From: Allacma fusca
Taxonomy: Eukaryota; Arthropoda; Collembola; Symphypleona; Sminthuridae
Direction: 5' to 3'
NCBI GenBank assembly: GCA_947179485.1
Contig: OX359247.1
Span: forward strand, 12,438,588-12,502,587
Length of the DNA stretch: 64,000 nt
Shown here piece by piece: positions 26,448 through 40,614 of the stretch (the stretch's first letter is position 1; every line of letters starts with the position of its first letter). The position numbers were made by a program, and so were the translations under genes. The notes below the pieces were generated by a model. That model did not search any database. It was given only the letters and a program-made list of their open reading frames with translations, and was not told where the DNA came from.

Positions 26448-29400
26448 TAATAGTAGCATACATACTACGTATGTACGTACAACAGAACTAAGGACGCAGA
26501 ACAGAACTCAAAGGATAATATAAAGCAGCATCGGGGAAATCTCTACACCAGAAACAATCCCAGTCCTTAACAATGCACAGTGACTCTGGCTCTTAAAAAC
26601 TCTCAAGAAGAAACCAGACTAGAACAGAGCCGAGTCTCCATGCACGTTCAATTTCAATTCACATTTCATGGTCATGCAATAATAAAACGCAACTTGTGTA
26701 CGCACATGAGACATTTACACCTGGTGTGTACCTTATACCTAACCCTTCCCATCCTTACACGTCTGTGTCCATAGTCAAGTACTTACATCCACAAAAGACT
26801 AGGAGATATCTAAAAGACCAGAGGAAAACAAGGAAAAACGAAACTAATCCAATTTGTAGTCATACAACAAGAGCAAGTATCTCTGGTCATATACAAATAT
26901 CCTCATAATGTATACAGATTCTCAATTCTCCTATAGTAGCTAGTAGCGTGTAAAGGCCGGTAAAACTATACCATCAACTTTTATTCTCTTGTCTTGAACT
27001 GTTCTCCTCATTTGAGTCTCAAAAATGTCCATATGTACAGTACGTGTGTCTCCATGCACAAGGATCCCGAGAGAAATATAGGTATTCTATGTACATTCAG
27101 CGACTACTCCATAGCAAGTCTCATCCAGGGCTCCTCTCTGATCACTGCTCAGCTCACATCAAGCCAAACGTTAAGTAGGCTTCAAACAAATCGGATTCAG
27201 GACCAAATAAGGGATTGTCTTCACGTTACAAAAACAATCACTTCTACGAAAGCTATAAAAAGTATTTCCAAAAACCATCCTACTAATAAAGGCTCGATGG
27301 GATGAAGGTTAGATGTATGTGGGAAGGGACTAATGGGACTGGTAGTGCTGGTATACTGTAATGCACAGTACTAAACTAACTAACTCACAGCTCACAACAG
27401 CAGCTGACTCAAACTCCTTGTAATCCCATACAAAGACCACTGGATGAAATAACGAACATGACTTTAAGTATACACAAAAGGTTTTAAATCGTGACGACCA
27501 TAAAAAATTACATGCATATAAAACAACGAAAGTCACACCGTAAACTTGACAAATATTTATTAAACAAACTATCCTTGTCATATATACTTGTAATCTTCAA
27601 GAATGCTCATAAACAAAGTATAAGTACAAAAAATCCAAGGGATACTTCCAAAATCCAAATCCGCTCTTACAACCAGTAACCAGGACAGTCTATATGCTAT
27701 AGGGTTTCCAACGAGAGAAGAGTTATAATTCACTCTTTCAATTCACACACTAGTACGTATGAGAGGATAATATTCCACATATGTAAGTATATGTAGATAG
27801 TCATTAGATATACTTACGTACATGTATCCTTACTCACAATTATTAGTGTACAGTACACTGTGTAAAGATATAAAAACGAACCGGTACAAATCCATCTGTA
27901 TAGGCTTACCCTGTACACCATACACACACAGACACAGAAACACACACACACTTACAATAAAAACAAAAGAAACAATAAAGGATTTCACACAAAATACTAG
28001 TAATTGCTGTTATTGCTCTTTCACAAAATCCTACTCTTGGTCCAGTTCACTTTTATGAGAGAGAGAGAGAAAAAAAAACGTAATATGTACGTAATTAATT
28101 ATGTGACTCCTAGGATTTTTCAATGTAGTAGTTGGTCTTGGTCTCTGAGTAAGTTAACTCACTATACCATATAGTACACTTCTTCTGTAGCTGTATGACT
28201 AAGAATAGGAATTTCTCCCAACAGCTTTAAGGAGAGGAGCCTAATTCCCAATTTTGTGCAATACCAATTTGTGCCTACAAAGTACAAATAGTGTAGAATT
28301 AATTATACACATGTACATAATATATAATTAATTGTTATATAGGTATACCTACGTATGTATATGTATTCAATCCCACCATTTGCTTTCATAATAGTAACAA
28401 TACGAGCGGATATGCGTAGGTCTGTAGTCTTGAATGTTTCAAATCCCTTAACCCACACAGAGTGTCTCAAAGTACCAATATCCTTTCAGAATTATTCATT
28501 CAAATCGAACGTATATCCTGTTAGTCAAGTATTAAATATTCCTTTCTCTGTGAAGACAAAAAAAAAGCAGAACGACATTAGAAAAAAGGATTACTATTGA
28601 TGTTGTTCTCTGTCCTCGTATATGAAATTGATTTCAACCTTTCGTTTACAATAAATTCAAGTCATTCAACATGTTAGTGCTGATTTACTCATGGTGAGTT
28701 TTACATAGACTTTTACGTGACTTACATTCGTCCATTTTAATGCCCTGCTCGTATTCAATCTTGATAAATAAAAACATTTTACTACGGAGACTCCGTACTT
28801 TACGACACAGTTAGAGGAGTCGTACGAGTGTATGTATGTATATCTATATAGTCAAAATTGACCCAGCTTATAGTCAACTTTCTACTTTGAATTTCTGAGG
28901 TGGCCTGAGAGTTGCCTCATCAATTCAGATGACTCAGAAAAATTACGAATTGTAATCGTTATTATCTTTACTGTTAGTACAACTGCTGTATTAGCGGAGC
29001 CGGTTACAACCTCTTACAAGTTAAGTTTTACAACTATATAGGAAAATAATGTTTACAACATTTATTAGTCCCGGGAGCGGGGTTGGAGTTCTCCTTCCAA
29101 TCCAGTTTCTCCAGCAAGTATAGAGATAATTACATTAATATGGCCGATAAATAAAAGATTCGTCCTTACAAGATCCTTCCCGTACTTACCCATAATTACA
29201 GACAGACATGTACATATGTAATGCACGTATACTTATATCCATACATAATCTACAGATACTTCACCACACCACTTGGAATCTGATTTTGCTAATTCAGCAG
29301 ACGATCAACACAAGAGAGTCGAGTCAACCACCTCGATGAGGTAACTTACATTACTGTAGTAGTACTACAGTGTATGATCCAGGTTTTTTCCAACAATGCT

Positions 29401-32103
29401 TTTAAACATACATATACATATGTAAAGAGATAGATACATATATACGTATATGCATGAGCAGGCACAAGCCTATATTTCACACTTATTCACAACTTTTAGG
29501 ATCGGGAACTACTCAACAGGAAGAAAAGTTGAGTGTTTAACTTCCAAAGGCACAGTAGGTACATATCCCCATAGGTATAATTACACATACATAGATACAT
29601 ATATGTAATTATATATGTATGTACATACCAGCAACATCTTCTGATAAGAGCACGAGCTCAGCTCCCCAGCCTCGAGTTTAAGTACCTCTGCCTCTCTGGA
29701 TGACCTATTGAACCCCATGATTATTGAAATTTTATACTGCTTTACAAGACTCCCAGACAGACAGGCAGATGTAATTCAACACGGTACACACAAGAACGGC
29801 CATTTGCTCAATGTTTACTGAACGTGAATTTTCATCGAATTGCAATACAGAGAGTCACTCAAGTCATTTTAACAAGTACTTGTTCACATCACCTTCTGCT
29901 AATAATATGTATATATGTATATGCACACACACGACCCAGCAACTCCAACACACACTAGTAATCCACTATCCGTTAATCCATTCAGGCTGAAAATACACTC
30001 ATCTGGGTATACAGTACCACATAGATACATGTAATTGCTTGCACTCTACTTAAACGACACACATATAAATTATACATATACAAAACTTACAATACTGCTT
30101 ACGTAGTTTCCAAAGCACTATTAATTAAACTGTATGTATACATGTATCTACCTAATATGTACATAGGTACAAGGTCAGAATTTAAAATTCCTTGTCGACG
30201 AAGAAGGCAAGACATCCATTATGTACAGTACCTACAGATAGCTTGGTCTCAATTTCAGTCCTCGGATATATTATTGGCAAGTCAAGTAATGAAACTAAAA
30301 AATACTGAGGAAAAATCCAGTCAAAATTAATTATTATTTTCCTCCATATTTTTATGCAACATCCTTCCAGTAAGTCTCTCCGTCACATGTAGCCACCCCG
30401 TGTTTCTCAAACTGCCTCGTCCAATAGATATTAAAAGAAGTAATACCCATTTAGAAATCACAAGTTTGTGCACTAGGACTCGTAGTAGGGGGTCTACATA
30501 TTACAAGTACTGTAGAAAAATACAGGGAATAGCGGACGATTAAAACGTCAAAATTATACATAGACGTCCGCATATGGATGTATGCACATACATAGGTAAA
30601 CTCTTGCACAGGAACCAACGGCCTACATGGAAATTAAAAATGAGACATACCCATTACCCATGCTTACCAACGCGTTGTCTACACTAACATGCATAGTATA
30701 GAGATCTACATGTGATGCCGTGAAATGAGAAATTGAAATCTACCAGCATCAAAGGAACGTTCCACATGTTTATAATATAATCAGGACTCAAATTGAAGAC
30801 ATATACAAAAATCGATTCTATCCTTCCAGCAACATTATAATTGTTTTTTTCCAGTCTGCAGAAAGAATCCATTTCAACTTCCCCCCCCCCTCCCCCTCTC
30901 ATCTTACTACTTGGCTCCATGAGGAATAGTAGTAATCGAAGAAGAAGGACTGTTCGGAACATAGAAAAAAAATTATATTATATTCCTTGAGCACACAAAC
31001 ACTTTTCTTCTGATACAATCCCCACAACACGCAAAAATATTATCCTGACGGCACGTTTTTCTCATCGAGAAAACACGATTTATTTCGGGCAAGAAGAGCG
31101 ATGAGTGTCGACGAGGGCACAAAAAAAACTTTGAAAAGTAATTCAAATGTGCCCCAAGTCTATCAAAACCTTTATTCTAGCCTAAATGGCTACATAAAAA
31201 AAAGCCTTTTCACAATTTCTAACATAACCAAATTTTTCACCTCAACAGTTGATACCAGACATTCATCAAAATATTCATGAACAAAACCAATCCTATAGAT
31301 ATAGATATAGATATGGAATATTACAAAACCAAGGAAGCCAGCCAGCAAGCACCTGTGCCACTATATGTAGATGCTCAGGCTCACAAAGGCATGAATACAG
31401 GTATGAATGCAGTATCTATCCATATACTTTTATGTGTAGGTGTTACTTTTATCACATCATCTGGAACACACGTACATAGATACATTCATATAGGAAATCC
31501 TACAAAAGTGTACTTTTCTATAAACTTGTCCTGGAAAAATCTTCAAAGGCTCGTCTCTCACAAACCCTTACACCATGCCTCTTATTTTCCCATTATGATC
31601 ATGAGCCTGAAAAAAAAAACTAATTGCAAAAACCTAACACGACTCTTTTGTGGGCTTTGCATCTACTCCAGCTTTTATTCAAATAGATTCTTTTTTTTTT
31701 AGTACAACAGAGTATACTCATGTAATACTATAAATTACTATAACCATATTTCAAATACTACTTAAGTAAAACTCATGCCAATAGTTGGGGCTAGTTATCC
31801 TCTCAGCCCATTCAGTTCCGTCTACCAATACGAATTAATACGCATACTTGCCCACATTAAATCATAATGGGAATCATGATCACGACATATAAGAATTTTC
31901 ACCACCTTTCCACAGCTCTCCTGGATTGGGACTTGATACCATCACAAAATACATATATCTCATGGATCATGGTTTATCCTTCCTAACTATAGATACGTAT
32001 ACAATTAATTCACCCTCCAAATTCTGATACTCTCAAACACTTCAAGTATCTCTGTATCATCCATCGGAAAACAGAGCGGCGGAGGAGATTTAAGTACAAA
32101 AGT

Positions 32104-32131
32104 ATCATCATCATCATCACCATCATCATCA
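32104..32131 (+). repeat. (ATC)n microsatellite
   Basis: ATC/CAT units with one CAC interruption; poly-Met on the minus strand is an artefact. Confidence 0.9.
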
Positions 32132-32518
32132 TTTTTATCGGGTTGAACACAGTGGAAAATCTCCTACTCATGCTCCTTCCTCTATACATACATACATATA
32201 CATACATACATAGCCCTCTCCTCTGAATCTCCTTCTGAATTGAGGGCTAGTCTCCATGTAACATTTCTACGGCATGGTCATGTCCGTCCGAAAACTCTTC
32301 AAATTTGTATTCCCTTCGTCATCATCATTTACCTACTTAAAAGACGATGTTAGGATAATGACTCAAGGAATTGACCATACAGCTCCACTTTTTTTTCCCA
32401 CCCCCCTTTCTTTTCCCAGCCCGTTCAAATAATAAAAAAAAAGAAGAAGATAAGAGATGTGCCTCCTTGCATGTCCGGCCTGTCTGAAAATTACAGGAGA
32501 TTCAACTACGGATTCCCT

Positions 32519-32532
32519 CCCCCCCCCCCCCC
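32519..32532 (+). repeat. C14 run (G14 on the minus strand)
   Basis: The longest C/G homopolymer in the window, about 235 bases downstream of the minus-strand donor candidate at 32766. Confidence 0.95.
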
Positions 32533-32639
32533 GCCTAGAAAAAATACGAAGAATTTGAGAAATTCTGATGGAACCCTAGAAGGAAGGAAGTAGGTATATC
32601 GACTATCGACGCAAGGAGAGCCATAATAAAAAATACATC

Positions 32640-32830
32640 CAATCTGCATCCTATCATCTCTACCCTACGTTCCTATCTGGCCTCGTCCTTCTTCCGTGGA
32701 TTTGATTCCCTTGACCGTTCCGTTCCGTACGGCACGACTTCATGTCCTCCCGCACACACGCTCACAAGAAAGAACGAGTAACAGAAGAACAGCGTGGAGG
32801 AGAGAAGCTATAACGTAATTCGTCTAGTGC
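32640..32830 (-). promoter_or_regulatory. candidate internal promoter / first exon, minus strand
   Basis: A local rise in GC with no microsatellite. The minus strand has a pyrimidine-rich stretch (ctgttcttctgttactcg) running into a donor-like TCTT|GTGAGC, with the exon side ending at 32766. The minus strand downstream is G-rich, including a G14 run (C14 on plus, 32519-32532) and further G-runs near 32400. GC-rise, pyrimidine leader, donor and downstream G-richness are typical around a transcription start. A start here would make it an alternative 5' end of the SIPA1L unit. No TATA box is evident. Confidence 0.25.
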
Positions 32831-33740
32831 ATACATAATACTCCTGTATCAAAAGAAACCAACTAATCAAATGAAACACTACTTGTTTTTGTCCCTGGCT
32901 GGGGCTCAAACCGTTTTTTTTTCTCTCGAAAGGTTTCAAGTTACAACATCATCATCAGAATTTACAAATTCACATGGATGGCAGACACACGCAAGGACGT
33001 CAGATCCGATACCTCGTGCTATTTCCAATTCCAATGTATGGTAAATACGCAGGCATATATAGTACATATATAGTAACTATACAATAGTACAGATAGAAGT
33101 AAACAGGATTTACAATTAGCATCAATGCACTCATACCCTCAAAAAGAATTTCCTTGCCAAGTAATTACTTACAACCGAGTAAAATCCAAGGGATCCGAAA
33201 ACATTGGAACAATCATCCGATGGATAGATACTTTTTAATACTAATACACCCATGATACAGGCTAAAAGAAAAAATATGAAACTGCATTCCAAAACCACTA
33301 GGACAGAAGCAAAAATCCGACAGTGTCGGATAAATTATGACATTTGGGCTTCCTAGGAATAGTAGTATCCATATTCACACTACCAGAGGAGTAGTAGTAG
33401 GACAAGAAGCGTCGACTACGGGAAAGAATGGTGTGTTTCAACTCCAGTAGACTCAGTTGAATTTGCTGATTCTGATTCGTAAGTGCTATTACTTATATGT
33501 ATGCATATATATGGATATTGTAAGGGCAGGCCGCTTCCTGTACAAAGTTTTTTTCTATCCCAGATCCCAGTGTAGTTTATGGAGCAATTGTAGTAGACAC
33601 TTATGTATGTATACACATTGAGTTTTCAACATGAGTAAGGATACATTACGTTTGGAGTAACATCGGTTTAAGTTTCAATATTCAAATTGTCAAGTTCCCT
33701 TGCCTAGCCCCTCACAATTACTTTGTAGAAATAATTATAC

Positions 33741-33766
33741 ATATGTATGTATGTATGTATGTATGT
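33741..33766 (+). repeat. (ATGT)n microsatellite
   Basis: Six ATGT units joined to an opposite-orientation ATACAT word, forming a palindromic junction. Confidence 0.9.
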
Positions 33767-36700
33767 AGATACATATAATTTTTGTGACTAAAGAACTTAG
33801 AAACCCCATCCGCAGAAACCTAGAAATAGTACATGCAGTCAGAGAGCTACAATAATCTACAGTAGATAGATAAGATTAGGGTATAACTCTGCTGATTCAG
33901 GAATATTCTACAACTAATTTATTGCCTCGTCAGCATCGAATGACAAACGAAAAGAAAAACTTAATTCTGATGAGCACAGTTTCAAACGTGACATTTCACT
34001 AGTAGATAAACGTTCAAATAAAATCTCATATATACTTAAGTATATAATGAATTTCTAACTGTAGCTCAGAACAAAAACATTATGTACGAGCAACTCCCTC
34101 ACCCCTACTGGATATACTATCACTTTAACTCGTAAACCAGTCAGTTTTAGAAGATTTACAATGTACAGCATACATGCAAAAGGGGAAATTTCAAAATTTT
34201 ATAATCTGTGAGACAGAAACTTGAGAAACAACAGTTCCTTCTAATACATGATTTTTTTCCCCAATCAACAACAACAAAAAATGAGACAAGAAGAAGTAGA
34301 CAACATCACATTAAAATTAGATACGAAGCACAACTCAGTTCAGAAGTCCAAGCCACATCGTAAAAAAACACGTTTCTCCCTTCAAAATTTATAATAGTAA
34401 TGTGGGATACTCTGTCACTGTACATACATAGAGATATAGAGATAGTTAGGATAATTACTCATTTCTAGTCATCCTAAAAATCATGTAAATAGTAAAACAT
34501 ACTGGAAATTGATAACCACTGCATCATTTTCACTTCAAAAAATACCATTCAAGGTTTTTCCTTCGTCTTCACAAATATGCGTTTATGTAGGTTCAAGGTA
34601 CCTACTCATCTGAGGATGATGATAGAGTCGGAACGAATAAAACTACCTTTCATCTACAGTCAAAGTATAGAGTACAATCATTACTTTACTTTTGGCCAAC
34701 AGATGTGTGAGAGAGCGAGAGAGAAATGCGTACGCGTACACACACACACAGCAGGCGATTACCTTCCTATTACTGTCAATTCAATCAATTTCATTGACCA
34801 TATATAGGAACCACAAGTCAGTGTAATTGTATGGTTTAGTATAATAATTGTACACGTACACATATACATGTATCTATAGGTACAATCAGGGGATATACAT
34901 ACTCAGCCAGACATCCATTTGTATATAAGCATAGTACACAAGTAGGTATATGCACATATGTGTATATGAGTAACAATAGAAAGAACCAGGAAACACAATA
35001 GTAAACACGCTTTAACGATTTCAGAAATGAGAGCAAGAAAATTATACAAGCAATTTAAATAGAGAAGAAAATTTACAGAAAAAAACATTTGTTTTAATTT
35101 CTTCATGGAAGACTTCAAGTTCAAAGTTTAGTCTTATTACTCCTATGTATGTATGTATGTATAATTACATATATAAATATAAGATCATAACTAATCTAAA
35201 TAGTTATAATACGTCCAAAAACCTATGGAAGAAAAAATCCTTATCATTAAATCAGTTTGGATTTCCTTCAACCCTGAGCTTTATTACCTGTTTGCTTGAT
35301 GCTACTACAACTACTCTGCTCATTCCTACCATCTTCCCATATGTATGTTTTTACAGTTAAAGGGAAGCCCAGACACGCATACCAAAAGGCCATTACCAGA
35401 TGTACCACACAAGTTATTATACATAATTACATGTCAATCTATATCTGCAAGGATCTATAACCATGCACGTGGAAAGTATTTCAAACTAGGGACAATTCTG
35501 CCAATTTTATAATAAAATTTTGCAAGCAACCGACACTACTCATTAAGACACATATACATATGTAACATGTTCCTCTCTTATAGGATATGTTCATCCACCT
35601 ACCATAATCTTCTGATACACTTTTCAGTTTCTCCAATGAAATAATTACCTACATATATATTGACATTAGGGGCTGTGAGAGAGGTGTAGGTATACAAATT
35701 TTAGTATTCCTCCAACGATCCCTGAATTGAGGTCCTGCATACTTACTTACTCAGATCTCTAAACCCATTTCTTTATCTGGATTTCCCACGTTTTTTGCAA
35801 CTTTTCTGCAACAATTTTGGAATAGCTTAGCTCTTTATCTCAGTTGTACATCATTGCCAAAAAATTTAACTTGTAATCAAGGGCATACATACCTACTAGT
35901 GCCACAAACAAAATTTTTAATTATTTCTACACAAAATTTCTCTCACACTATCTATCTGCCTGGATGCATGCAGATTTGCTAAACCCAACCATTTTATTAT
36001 TTCCACTTTACTCACTTTGTGGGATGAAATCCTAGTAATAATGCAATTAAGGCTTCAACAAATTTAGACCCACTTCTGTAAAACTTGCAAGGGAAACCTT
36101 TAAAATACAGTGATGGGAGACTGTATAGTCCCTTAGTGCAAACATATAATTACTTTGAGTCAAATTCTTTGACACTATTTTATATAAAATATCAAGGAGC
36201 TGTTAAGGATGTACTTTTTAAATTCACTGGGAAAAATACGGCAAACTTTAAAAAGGCTGTTGCATTCTATGCTCCTTAATTCAGTGTATTTAATTAACCT
36301 CAATTAATTATCTATAATATTTGATACATCCCCCATTATCAAGGCAAATGTTGATGGAGGTTAAGGCTAATTATGTATTATAAGTATGTACTGCTGTGCT
36401 CCGGGTACAAGAGGTTTTTCTTTCCCGATCCCTTAATAGATTATGAATAGTCTCCAAGTATCTTCACAGGGATGAGCTTTTCTTAGAGACGCTCCAAAAT
36501 ATTTACATTTAACATGCTACTAAAGCTCACACGAGAATCCATAGCTGGCAAACTAAAAGCAAAAAAAAAGTCTTCCCATCATCCATATCTGTTTCCCTGG
36601 TGTTCAATTGGAACTTAGCCCAACCAAAATGTCATAATTGTAAGTAGTGGCAACAAGTTAGGTCTCATCTCACGAACCTATTCACAAATTTTCATTGTAA

Positions 36701-37447
36701 CTAGTAGTAAGTCTATAGTCGGAATACGAAATCCACGCACACCAGATCTTCAGAAAACAATTCCCTTCATGCCTCCCACCAACCATCCATGTCCCCATGG
36801 ACATGAGCAATTCTGTCATAACCGTAATCGTAAACTAAACGTCAAGGAGCATCTGCAGCATAGTAATATCCTCTTAAGAACAACACAAATGAGCAAGAGG
36901 AACATTTTTTTCCTTCTACATACATATAATTATGTACATACGCAATCCGTCTATATTGTACTCTCGAGGGTTCCAAGACTTCCAAGTTGATCTCTTTTTC
37001 AAACCTAATTTCCTCCTCATCCAAATATGTACACATATGTTCCCAGATATGCACAATATTGTACATTAGATGCTACGCACAAGTTTTACGAGGATTCAAC
37101 CATTCATCAATCAGCAGTGCAAATTACAAGAAGAGTAGAACTTCCTTGGTGTCTCCACACAAACTGCATTGACTTATCCATCCACGTCTCATTGGTTCGA
37201 AGAAGAAGAAAAAGATGTTAAAATCCTCTTTAAAAATTCTCATGCATATCAATATGTTTGTACCTTCGTATATATGTATATATATGTGTGTGTGTTTATG
37301 CGCATGGAAGGAAACCCGTAAGATTACTGTCATTGAAATGAAATTTTTCAGGGGAAAAAATGAGCCTTTTCCTTACGTCATGTAAAACGCATACAGATTT
37401 CAAATTGGTAGCATTAGACTCAATTCCTTCCTGTCGTATATATCCCG

Positions 37448-37487
37448 CACACACACACATACACACACACACAAACACACACACATA
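37448..37487 (+). repeat. imperfect AC microsatellite
   Basis: AC run of about 40 bases with two single-base interruptions. Confidence 0.9.
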
Positions 37488-38344
37488 CCCCGGGACAGAC
37501 TCTACATGAATGAATGGGGGAGGAAGAAATAAGAGGTTTCCTAGTATCTACATGATTTGTGAATCGCTTCGAGTCAAGTTTGCAGGCGAACCATTTACAT
37601 AATTTTGTGGTTTCCATACTTAAATTGTCTTTCATCCATAGACAACCATAACTGCATTAAAATAGCGGAGTGTCAGCCACTCTCTAGCTAAGCTAGTACA
37701 GGCAGAGACAGACATACTACATACATATGAGAGAGCAGGCACGGCATAGATATAACCAGCCACCAAGGCGGCATGCAGAGGAATGGATCTAATTTTAAAT
37801 TCAACTGACTCCATCACAATGGAAAGAGTTGACAGAGAGGCAATTTTACGTACTTATATAAGCATATATACAAGTATCTACTTATACCTATATAAATGTA
37901 TGTGTGTATGTGCATCGGTCGTTGACGACGACATCCTCGTCCAAATCCACACCTATGTACCTATTTTCACAGTCAGTACCCCCCTAACATTTCCTCTGTT
38001 CATGCAAACACAGATACTTACCTATATCATACATATATCTAATGGTAACTCAGTTATTATATAGTATCTGTGCGTATGTATTTATATATATAGATACACC
38101 TGACTGGACACAAAACTTAACTGATGCCATCAAGTCAATGCTCACTCTTGGGGATAAATCTCATCACACATCTTTGTTGCTGAGTTCCGTTCCATGCGAA
38201 AAAAAAAGTTTCCTCAGTGCTCCCATATATTCCACATAGAAGTACTTCCTACAGTACTACCAACTTCATATTATATTCTTTTATCGCCCTAGTGTGTTCC
38301 TTTCGGAATAATATTCTAACACTGTACGGCATAATAATGGCCTT

Positions 38345-38348
<4 letters not shown>

Positions 38349-38404
<56 letters not shown>
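38349..38404 (+). repeat. (CT)28 microsatellite
   Basis: A perfect dinucleotide run of 56 bases and the longest polypyrimidine tract in the window. Open frames through it (SLSL or RERE) are artefacts. Confidence 0.95.
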
Positions 38405-38409
<5 letters not shown>

Positions 38410-38650
38410 CTCGAATACTAACCCACTTGTGTACATCCATACCCCATACATAAGTACTGTATATGCAGTAGTCGCAAAAATAATTCTGAGGAGTATGTAC
38501 AAGTATCCATATCTATCCACACAGTATAGTGTATCAGTTGCTCAAGTGCGATATCGTGATGGAAATGAACCTTTACAACAGGAATTGAAACTGCGTTATA
38601 AAAAGTACTCGAAATCCTGACAAGCATAAATATATTGTACTTTTGTCTGA

Positions 38651-38677
38651 TGCTGCTGCTGCTGCTGCTGCTGCTGC
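38651..38677 (+). repeat. (TGC)9 trinucleotide repeat (CAG on the minus strand)
   Basis: Nine perfect units. Read on the minus strand it is (GCA)n, encoding poly-Ser, poly-Gln or poly-Ala by frame, but no surrounding exon is evident. Confidence 0.93.
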
Positions 38678-39896
38678 GGGTATAACAGGTTATATTCGGA
38701 GAATGATGTGCTTCAAAAGGCTTATCAGCTCCCCCCACAACCAAAGAGATTCAGTTAAAACTTTTAAAACTCTTGCGGTTACTTTTATGTGATGTCTCTG
38801 AGCCGATACTCCACATTTAGAACACTATAGAATCAAAATCACATCTACAAAAGTTACATTTGCACTCAAATGCGTGTACATACATACATACTTGTACTCA
38901 CTCTTTCACACAGGAGCCTCAAAACTCATAAATGTCCATACAGCATTGAATTCTCATGAATATCACATTTTATTATTTTTACTCTTTCACACCATTAAAT
39001 TAACTCCACTGGTGTTCCCATCTCTGAATGTCTCTATATACATAAATCTGCCCCATCGTCATCGTCAGTGGAATATCTATACATAGAGGAGCACAATATG
39101 AAGACATTTCAACTTCCTGTGTCTCAACGATCTTTTCATAAATAACATACTGTTCAAGTTCAGTTTTTACTACAAGAATATCATTGGCATTGTCATCCTT
39201 CACAATCCTCACACTGCACTACCAATACAATAGTCAGTGTAGTAAAAAGCTCAATATTAAAAGTATTTGGACGTAATAATAATTACTCCAGGAAGAGTTG
39301 TAATTTGTAATTACTCTTTTTCCCACTTCCCCTTGCTCATATAGGAATAAAATTCAAAATTTACATGCATTTGATATGTAGTATCTATACATACGTATGA
39401 AGAGATGAGGTATTACTAAAAATACGCTAATCCCATGAGTCTTCTGCGCATCAAGTTATTATACATTTTTTTTACTTTTAGTACAAACTTTTTTAAACAC
39501 CGTTTCAGATTCAGAGTGGCGCCTTCCTTTTTCTTTTTGGTAACAACATGTTCTGCATGAAGACATTACATATGTACATATATGTATGCACACACAAATA
39601 ATATACGTACACACACACACACACGGAGCTCGAAAGAAAATAGAGTACAAAAACCTTTATCCATTCATCCCGTGTCTCCCTTGTTCCTTACATATGTTTG
39701 AGAGCCAGCGGAGTTATATTTTCCAAAACCTTTTTACTCGACTGATAGAGACCAAGTTCTCTGGTCCATTTCTCTGCAAACCTCTATACAGTTATTATTA
39801 CGACTGCATCATGGAGCTTTAAAATTGGTGGATTAGCCTTGTCTTCCCGGATAGAGTACAAGACGTAGATATAACTACGATGTTAAAAGTTAAGTT

Positions 39897-39962
39897 TCAG
39901 AGACAGAGAGCGAGAAAGGGAGGGAGAGAGAGCAAGAGAGAGAAAGAGAGAGAGAGAGAGCA
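39897..39962 (+). repeat. imperfect GA-rich tract
   Basis: Purine-only GA/GGGA/AAAG variants, an interrupted GA microsatellite. Confidence 0.85.
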
Positions 39963-40571
39963 AGGAAACCATTTTTTCTCTTCAGTATCCGGTGGCTGCA
40001 TGTTAGATCGACCTGCTGCTCACTCACTCACTCACTCACATAAACTATACACCACGTATAAATCCATTGCTCCTCGTTCATCGCTTCCTTTCCTTCCTAC
40101 ATTATTTTCAGTCCTCAGTCATAATAGTACACACCGTACATAAGTATACACACAAAGCACTAAAAGTACCTAATATCTAGATGCATTTTCAACAACTCTA
40201 AAAAAAACTATACGTACAAATAATATAGATATATACATATACATAATATCTCCTGTAGTTTCTTTAACCTCACCCGCACATTACTCCATGGATGTACGCG
40301 GGGAGGCTAGCAAAGACTTAAACAGGGGTAAGACATTATGTGAGCATGAATAAAAAACACATCCCGATTGTCCAATCGTCATAGCTGATGTAGTTATGTA
40401 CGTTATGTGGTAGCCATGTAAATAGCTAAAATTTCATGTATTGCTCTAACACACAAAAAATGTTTGCCAACAAAATATTTCAGCTTGCTGTATAGCTGCT
40501 GTAACTATGTACATGCTAAGCATCAGTGCTAGTAGTCAACACAAAATAAAGAGAAATGTAAAGTTCCTGCG

Positions 40572-40574
<3 letters not shown>

Positions 40575-40610
<36 letters not shown>
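40575..40610 (+). repeat. (GA)18 microsatellite
   Basis: A perfect GA run. Confidence 0.93.

Positions 40611-40614
<4 letters not shown>

Larger units (their letters stand above)
21121..32600. other. non-coding stretch upstream of the SIPA1L exon
   Basis: AT-rich unique sequence with scattered AC/TACA microsatellites and no recognisable gene. It is probably a 5' intron or flank of the minus-strand gene. It holds a perfect 30-bp palindrome (25987-26016), an exon-like segment at 26334-26447 and C-runs on the plus strand (about 25288 and 30882). Open frames such as 26994-27305 and 31277-31702 (plus) match nothing I know. Confidence 0.5.

Noticed and set aside
29353-29371. 9-bp inverted repeat with one-base centre (ACTGTAGTA-G-TACTACAGT)
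   Set aside because: Short, and built from the AGT/ACT words frequent here; weak compared with the 24- and 30-bp palindromes.
38217-38453. Open frames on both strands with long SL or RE repeats
   Set aside because: Produced by the (CT)28 tract.
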